Shown in pieces: positions 6,006 to 10,213 of a stretch of 10,213 bases of DNA. The translations under genes and the position numbers were made by a program. Source of the stretch: an uncultured Prevotella sp. (GTDB lineage: Bacteria; Bacteroidota; Bacteroidia; Bacteroidales; Bacteroidaceae); contig CAAGFF010000157.1 in assembly GCA_900769055.1 (NCBI GenBank), positions 1-10,213 of the forward strand. The letters run 5' to 3'. Each line of letters opens with the position of its first letter. Within the stretch, counting starts at the first letter, position 1. The notes under the pieces are model-generated. The model was given only the letters and a program-made list of their open reading frames with translations, searched no databases and was not told the origin of the DNA.

Positions 6006-7238
6006 TCATCCTTTCAACAGCCTCTTGCTGAAAGCCCTCACGGGGTACCACACCGCAAGCCAGCCCACAACAACCACTGTCACCAATATAAACAGCACGT
6101 CAATATAGTGTACGCTCACAGGATAGGCATCAACAACGAATGAGCCATCGCTATTGCCCATGCGCACCAAGCCATACTCCTGCTGCAACCAGCACAAAAG
6201 CAAGCCAATGCCTATACCCAGGACTGCGCCAATGAAGGAAATCATCCTACCCTCGAAAAGGAATATGCGGACAATCTGCATGTCCGTTGCACCAAGATTG
6301 CGCAACGTGACAACATCATCTTTCTTGTCTATCATAAGCATGGAGAGCGAACCAACAATATTGAAGCAAGCCACCATGAGGATGAACGTCAGGAAGATAT
6401 AGGCTATCATCTTCTCTATCTGCATTATCTTGAATGTATCCTCCTGCTGCTCGAAGCGGTCACGTACAACATACTTATCACCTGCTATTTTCCTTATGGC
6501 CTTCTTCACAGCACCGATATCGCTACCATCCTTGAGCCTAAGCTCCAATGATGACAACATACCCTGCTGTCCAAACAGGTTGCGGGCAAAAGTTACAGAG
6601 GTAAGAATATAATTCTTGTCATATTTCGACTGCTTGACACAGAACACCACTCCTGGCGAAATCAGCGAGTCGACAACAAAACCGTCGGATGGGGATGAAA
6701 GGTCAAGCTGCCCTTCGCGACGAGGTGCATAGAGGTGCATATACCCATTCCAGCGTGCACCAAGTCCCATATCCTGTGCGAGGCGTATGCCTGGAACACC
6801 ATATTCAAGATTGCCAGCATGAAGGCTAAACTGACCATCGCCAATAAGAATGTCTGTAATATGGGTAAGTTCCGTGAAATTATCATCAACTCCCTTTACC
6901 CGCACCATCGTCTGGTTACCATTGTATACGGCAAGCGCCATATCCTCGACACACTCAGTAGCCACATCTATCTGTGGCAACTTGCAAATCTCAGTAAGTA
7001 TAGGGTCGTCACAGGGAGCGGTCTTGCCTTTGGCTGGAGACACCTCTATCTGAGGGTCGAAGCTGGTAAAGAATGAGGCCACCAGGTCGTGGAATCCATT
7101 GAAGACACTCAGCACAATGACAAGAGCCGTCGTAGCGACGACAACGCCGACAACAGATATAATGGAGATTATATTGATGGCATGAGTGCTCTTCTTGGAG
7201 AAAAGATACCTGCGGGCTATGAATAAAGGGAAGTTCAT
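6006..7238 (-). CDS. LolC/LolE-like ABC transporter permease (FtsX/MacB type)
   Basis: Inner-membrane permease of 410 residues with the LolC/E-FtsX layout: TM1 at about 21-47, a large periplasmic domain (about 48-275, MacB_PCD-like), then TM2 276-302, TM3 331-351 and TM4 378-399. The N terminus FIARRYLFSKKSTHAINIIS and the cytoplasmic loop after TM2 (KKDDVVTLRNLGAT, about 305-318) are typical of lipoprotein-release permeases, which pass outer-membrane lipoproteins to the Lol pathway with an ATPase (LolD) that is not in this window. Members in Bacteroidota are commonly annotated this way, but the substrate is inferred from family only. Its ATG follows the rbfA stop directly (TAAATG), so translation is probably coupled. 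It is the last gene of the minus-strand cluster. Confidence 0.88.
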   Translation of the reverse strand: MNFPLFIARRYLFSKKSTHAINIISIISVVGVVVATTALVIVLSVFNGFHDLVASFFTSFDPQIEVSPAKGKTAPCDDPILTEICKLPQIDVATECVEDMALAVYNGNQTMVRVKGVDDNFTELTHITDILIGDGQFSLHAGNLEYGVPGIRLAQDMGLGARWNGYMHLYAPRREGQLDLSSPSDGFVVDSLISPGVVFCVKQSKYDKNYILTSVTFARNLFGQQGMLSSLELRLKDGSDIGAVKKAIRKIAGDKYVVRDRFEQQEDTFKIMQIEKMIAYIFLTFILMVACFNIVGSLSMLMIDKKDDVVTLRNLGATDMQIVRIFLFEGRMISFIGAVLGIGIGLLLCWLQQEYGLVRMGNSDGSFVVDAYPVSVHYIDVLFILVTVVVVGWLAVWYPVRAFSKRLLKG

Positions 7239-7574
7239 TTATTTTTTCAACAGTTCGTCGATATGGTCCAAATAGTCGAGGCTATCATCGATGAAGAACC
7301 TCAGCTCGGGAATGATGCGCAGCTGGTTGCGTACTCTTGTGCCCAGCTCGTAACGGATGGTCTTCTCGTTTGCCACGATATTTTTCAGCAGCTCCTCACC
7401 CTTGTCAGATGGGAAGATGCTCAAATATGCTGTGCAGATGCTCAGGTCGGGACTGATGCGTACTCTGGTGACGCTCACCAGCACACCATGCATAAGCCTG
7501 GTCTGCGACTGGAATATTGCCGCAAGTTCCTTCTGCAGCAGTCTTGATATGCGGTTTTGTCTTGTTTCTTGCAT
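7239..7574 (-). CDS. rbfA: Ribosome-binding factor A
   Basis: RbfA binds the immature 30S subunit and helps 16S rRNA 5'-end maturation, notably during cold growth. The 111-residue length and single KH-like domain fit. Visible family features include the N-terminal RQNRISRLLQKELAAIF helix, the strand VSVTRVRISPDLSICTAYLSIF (about 33-54), and the C-terminal RIIPELRFFIDDSLDYLDHIDELL segment (about 86-109), matching the family's P-x-L-x-F-x-x-D-x-S pattern. It starts 2 nt after the murI stop and ends flush against the permease ATG, so the three genes form a tight operon. Confidence 0.94.
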   Translation of the reverse strand: MQETRQNRISRLLQKELAAIFQSQTRLMHGVLVSVTRVRISPDLSICTAYLSIFPSDKGEELLKNIVANEKTIRYELGTRVRNQLRIIPELRFFIDDSLDYLDHIDELLKK

Positions 7575-7576
7575 AA

Positions 7577-8410
7577 CTATCCTAAATCTACGTGTTTAAC
7601 ATTTACTTGTTCGTGGAGGAATATTCGTGCGGTCTCGCTAAACTTCTCCTCGCTCTCTGTGGTCAGATACTGGCATCCGCCACCACGAGTCAGCATGGCA
7701 TCAAGAGTTTTGTGGCGGTCAAGGTATGAGCGCAGACTATTGGCGACATACTCTCCCTGAGGGATGATGCGGACACCTGGCGGAACATGAGTGACAATAC
7801 TGTTCATGAGCAGAGGATAATGGGTGCAACCAAGTATTATGGCATCTATGTCAGGGTCTTTGCGCAGGAGCATGTCAATGCGCTTCTTTACGAAATAGTC
7901 CGCACCGGGACTATCAGCCTCGCCAGCCTCAACAATTGATGCCCACAACGGGCAACCGACTCCAGAGAGCTTGATGTCGGGAAAGAGCTTGGCTATCTCC
8001 AGCTCATAGCTTCCACTGAGGATTGTTCCCGGAGTGGCAAGCAGTCCCACATGCCTGCTGGTAGTGAGGTTGCCAATAACTTCTGCCGTAGGACGGATTA
8101 TCCCCAGAACCCTTCTGTCCGGGTCCCATTCGGGCAGGTCACGCTGCTGTATGCTCCTCAGTGCCTTGGCCGATGCCGTGTTGCAACCGAGGATAACAAG
8201 CTGGCATCCCATATCGAAAAGCTTGAGCACAGCCTGACGGGTAAACTGGTACACAACCTCAAAGGAGCGTGAGCCATACGGAGCACGGGCATTGTCACCC
8301 AAATACATATAGTCGTACTCAGGAAGTCGCTGACGGATGCCATGAAGTATTGTCAGGCCACCGTAGCCGGAATCGAAAACCCCAATGGGACCGGGTGAGT
8401 GTGAGAACAT
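7577..8410 (-). CDS. murI: Glutamate racemase
   Basis: Interconverts L- and D-glutamate, providing D-glutamate for the peptidoglycan stem peptide; cytoplasmic and normally essential. The 277-residue protein shows the complete active site: D13-S14 in GVFDSGYGG, the first catalytic cysteine C76 in GCNTAS (residues 75-80), and the second, C195, in GCTHYPL (194-200). PYGSRS (about 44-49) is the substrate-binding loop. Length and motif spacing are normal. It sits 22 nt downstream of the third OmpH-family gene and 2 nt upstream of rbfA, placing cell-wall precursor synthesis in the same envelope-centred unit. Confidence 0.96.
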   Translation of the reverse strand: MFSHSPGPIGVFDSGYGGLTILHGIRQRLPEYDYMYLGDNARAPYGSRSFEVVYQFTRQAVLKLFDMGCQLVILGCNTASAKALRSIQQRDLPEWDPDRRVLGIIRPTAEVIGNLTTSRHVGLLATPGTILSGSYELEIAKLFPDIKLSGVGCPLWASIVEAGEADSPGADYFVKKRIDMLLRKDPDIDAIILGCTHYPLLMNSIVTHVPPGVRIIPQGEYVANSLRSYLDRHKTLDAMLTRGGGCQYLTTESEEKFSETARIFLHEQVNVKHVDLG

Positions 8411-8432
8411 ATCCTATGGTTTTGAGATATTG

Positions 8433-8972
8433 TCACTGGCGGGTTGCCTCTCTGATATATAGAAGTGCATCCTCACCATAAGCGGGATTTATGAACGGCA
8501 CCGAATTGGAATCGGTATTAAGTATGAAGGCATAGCCTCTTTCCTTACCCACCTTGAGTATGGCATTGGCAAGTTTGGTCTTTAGCAGGGCGAAAGCCTC
8601 GGTCTCAGCCTGTTGCAGCTGCCTCTTCGCCTCGTCTTTGAATGCGAGGTTTTTCTCCATCAGTTCCTTTATCTCTGCTTGTCTTTTCTTTAGAATTGAT
8701 GGAGCAAAATCACGCTGACCGTCAAGGAACTCCTCGTATTTAACATTGAACTCCTCCTCAACCCTCCTCATTTCAGCATCATACTTGGCCTTAAGATTGG
8801 CTACAGTCTGCTGAGCCAACCCATAGCCAGACATTGACTCAAGGGCCTGCTTGTAGCTGAAATAGCCATACTTCAGCTGCTGCGACTGCTTGTGCATGGT
8901 GGAATCCTGTGCCGACATATAGCCACATGTAAGCATCATCATGCACAAGGCCAGTAATCTCATTATCTTCAT
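8433..8972 (-). CDS. OmpH/Skp-family periplasmic chaperone, third and most divergent copy
   Basis: A 179-residue exported OmpH-family protein. A signal peptide (MKIMRLLALCMMMLTCGYMSAQ, likely cut before the Gln at 22) is followed by a short polar stretch, a beta strand (KYGYFSYKQAL), a long charged coiled-coil region (about 50-135, rich in K/E/Q), and a closing strand (ERGYAFILNTDSNSVPFI). This is the tentacled, jellyfish-like Skp design, which shields unfolded outer-membrane proteins in the periplasm. Unlike the other two copies it has a longer pre-domain linker and a C terminus ending in GEDALLYIREATRQ. The cysteine in the signal sequence does not form a good lipobox. A second in-frame ATG at 8965 (residue 4) could also serve as start. 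A 141-bp structured gap separates it from the previous copy. Confidence 0.85.
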   Translation of the reverse strand: MKIMRLLALCMMMLTCGYMSAQDSTMHKQSQQLKYGYFSYKQALESMSGYGLAQQTVANLKAKYDAEMRRVEEEFNVKYEEFLDGQRDFAPSILKKRQAEIKELMEKNLAFKDEAKRQLQQAETEAFALLKTKLANAILKVGKERGYAFILNTDSNSVPFINPAYGEDALLYIREATRQ

Positions 8973-8997
8973 TTATTGTTTCCTCCCCGATATTGAG

Positions 8998-9045
8998 CCT
9001 GTCCACAAGATATGTAGGCATAAAGTGTGCCACCATCAGGACAGG
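8998..9045 (-). repeat. Nested inverted repeats upstream of the third ompH gene
   Basis: CCTGTCC at 8998-9004 is exactly complementary to GGACAGG at 9039-9045. Inside the 34-nt interval a second pair, GGCA at 9017-9020 and TGCC at 9028-9031, closes a 7-nt loop. The minus-strand RNA could form a two-tier stem about 25 nt before the start codon at 8972. A weak -7-like TATCTTG (9012-9006) lies in the interval but has no matching -33. The function is unknown. Confidence 0.4.
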
Positions 9046-9061
9046 GTATTATGCAAAATGT

Positions 9062-9092
9062 CTCCAAGCCTTGTGGGACACAAAGCCTGGAG
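9062..9092 (-). terminator. Strong hairpin between the second and third ompH genes
   Basis: The 14-nt arms 9062-9075 and 9079-9092 pair around a 3-nt loop. In minus-strand RNA all 14 positions pair (12 Watson-Crick, 2 G-U); in plus-strand RNA the same two positions are A-C mismatches, so the structure belongs to the minus transcript. It starts 22 nt after the stop codon of the second copy. The following ACATTTTGC is only a weak U tract, so partial termination or 3'-end protection seems likelier than full termination. Confidence 0.65.
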
Positions 9093-9113
9093 CCATTCGC
9101 ATGAATATGATTA

Positions 9114-9608
9114 TTACTTCATTTTTGTCAGCTCGCTCTGTACCTTTGAGGTGACATCCTCAACATTGGTACCTGTATATACGGCAGCACCTTCCTCGAA
9201 GATATAGGTGAAGCCACCTGCGTTGCCGACATTCTGAATGGCATTGCGAACCTTTGTGATGACAGGCTGCATCTTCTCCTGCTGTGCCTTCTGCAAAGCC
9301 TGCTGGTTGTCCTGGTAGGTCTGCTGAATCTTCTGATAGAGGGTCTGCAACTCCTGCTCCTTCTGCTGCTGGGCAGTCTGGTTCATTGTACTCTTAGCCT
9401 TCTCGTATGCCTCGCTCTGGCGCTGCAGCTCTTCCTGCATGCTCTTAAGCTCGTTCTCATACTGCTTGGCGGCAGCCTCCAGCTCACCGTTTACCTTACT
9501 CAGCTCAGGGAGCGACTGCATGATGGCCTGTGTGTTTACTTTGCCGAATTTCTGTGCGAAGACGGCTATTGGAGCCATCAGCATCACCATTAAAACAAGT
9601 TTCTTCAT
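9114..9608 (-). CDS. OmpH/Skp-family periplasmic chaperone, second copy
   Basis: A 164-residue OmpH-family protein expected to hold unfolded outer-membrane proteins in the periplasm for the BAM machine. The signal peptide is MKKLVLMVMLMAPIAVFA with cleavage before QKFGKVN. The mature protein has the first strand KFGKVNTQAIMQSLPE (about 20-35), a long Gln-rich coiled coil (about 38-115, many QQ pairs), and the last strand GGFTYIFEEGAAVYTG (about 131-146). The high glutamine content of the coil is marked but not unusual for this group. It begins 36 nt after the first copy, in an AT-rich gap with no visible terminator, so the two are probably cotranscribed. Confidence 0.9.
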   Translation of the reverse strand: MKKLVLMVMLMAPIAVFAQKFGKVNTQAIMQSLPELSKVNGELEAAAKQYENELKSMQEELQRQSEAYEKAKSTMNQTAQQQKEQELQTLYQKIQQTYQDNQQALQKAQQEKMQPVITKVRNAIQNVGNAGGFTYIFEEGAAVYTGTNVEDVTSKVQSELTKMK

Positions 9609-9644
9609 TTTCTTTCTAACTGTTTATTATTACATTATTCACTA

Positions 9645-10157
9645 TCAATGGGAATAGCCGAGCTTCTCAAGGACCTCATTGCTGATATCAATCTTCGGAC
9701 TTCCGAAGATAATGGCCGTATCGCTGGCACGGTCAAGGACAAGGGAGTAGCCGCGCAAATCAGAAATTTCCTTCACGGCATTGTATATCTCCTCCTGAAT
9801 GGGTGTCATGAGACTCTCACGCTTCTTGAAGAGTTCACCCTCTGGGCCAAAATATTTCTTCTTCAGGTCAGCAGCCTCCTTCTCTTTCTGCATTATCTGC
9901 TCTTGCTTGGCTTTCTTCTGCTCCTGTGAAAGGAACACTACCTCGTTTTGGTAGTTCTTGTACATGGTTGTGGCCTCGGTGTTGAGAGCCTCAACCTCTG
10001 CCTGCCACTTCTTGCTTACCTGATTGAGCTGTTCATTGGCACGCTCATAGGCAGGAATACTCTTCAGTATGTATTCCATATCAAGAAGGGCGAACTTCTG
10101 GGCATTTGCAGCCATGGCTGTCATTGCCACTACAATCATTAAAATTATCTTCTTCAT
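9645..10157 (-). CDS. OmpH/Skp-family periplasmic chaperone, first copy
   Basis: A 170-residue OmpH-family chaperone. The signal peptide (MKKIILMIVVAMTAMAANA, cleaved before QKFALLD) leads to strand KFALLDMEYILKSIPAYERA, then a coiled-coil tentacle (about 42-125) interrupted by the segment KKYFGPEGELFKKRESL (about 99-115), which is characteristic of one of the two usual Bacteroidota OmpH types, then strand YSLVLDRASDTAIIFG and a C-terminal DISNEVLEKLGY. In related genomes this gene usually follows bamA; whether it does here lies past the window edge. The start is only 9 nt from an octamer repeat array, so no ordinary promoter could be placed and it may be read from upstream. Confidence 0.92.
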   Translation of the reverse strand: MKKIILMIVVAMTAMAANAQKFALLDMEYILKSIPAYERANEQLNQVSKKWQAEVEALNTEATTMYKNYQNEVVFLSQEQKKAKQEQIMQKEKEAADLKKKYFGPEGELFKKRESLMTPIQEEIYNAVKEISDLRGYSLVLDRASDTAIIFGSPKIDISNEVLEKLGYSH

Positions 10158-10166
10158 ATGTTTTTT

Positions 10167-10213
10167 AGTTGACGAGTTGACGAGTAGATAAGTTGACGAG
10201 TTGACGAGTTGAC
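10167..10213. repeat. Octamer tandem repeat at the window edge
   Basis: Six units in perfect 8-bp phase: AGTTGACG at 10167, 10175, 10191 and 10199, a variant AGTAGATA at 10183, and a truncated copy (AGTTGAC) at 10207 cut by the window end. It lies 9 nt upstream of the first ompH start codon and probably continues outside. Being non-triplet and intergenic, a copy-number change would alter leader length without breaking a protein. No spacer structure is seen, so it is not CRISPR. Confidence 0.9.

Overview
The window looks like chromosomal DNA of a member of the Bacteroidota, most likely order Bacteroidales and probably Prevotella or a close relative. Three things support this. Candidate promoters follow the Bacteroidota sigma-ABfr pattern (TTTG, about 19-20 nt, TAnnTTTG). 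Tandem OmpH/Skp-like genes sit next to murI. XerD, AroQ, a COMT-like O-methyltransferase, RbfA and a LolC/E-type permease lie close together. The genus is inferred from protein character, not from a search.

Layout, left to right. (1) 1-533 is the N-terminal 177 codons of metK (minus strand; the gene leaves the window), preceded by a 119-nt leader and a well-formed promoter. (2) 840-3659 is a secreted M16 zinc peptidase (minus), followed by a strong intrinsic terminator. (3) 3801-4718 is xerD (minus), and 4766-5188 is aroQ (plus). They diverge from a 47-bp spacer with interleaved promoters. (4) After aroQ come a 12-codon mini-ORF and an O-methyltransferase (plus, ending at 5897), linked by TAATG junctions. 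(5) 5906-5985 is an 18-bp tandem repeat in a convergent intergenic gap that has no G on the plus strand. (6) 6006-10157 is a co-directional minus-strand cluster. In transcription order it is three OmpH-family genes, murI, rbfA and a LolC/E-like permease, with murI, rbfA and the permease packed at 0-2 nt. (7) The right edge holds an octamer tandem repeat just upstream of the first ompH gene.

Most genes are housekeeping: SAM synthesis, chromosome dimer resolution, the shikimate pathway, ribosome maturation, the peptidoglycan precursor D-glutamate and envelope chaperoning. The minus-strand cluster has an envelope-biogenesis theme. No defence system, prophage, insertion sequence, CRISPR array, tRNA or rRNA was seen.

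The best candidate for something undescribed is the metK leader. Its ends can form a long-range helix pairing 18 of 21 positions, which competes with a local hairpin. The same leader carries two back-to-back short ORFs running to within 2 nt of the metK start codon. It may be a cis-regulatory RNA. Secondary points of interest are the interlocked xerD/aroQ promoters, the mini-ORF between aroQ and the methyltransferase, the two tandem repeats, the structured gap between the second and third ompH genes, and the threefold ompH array.
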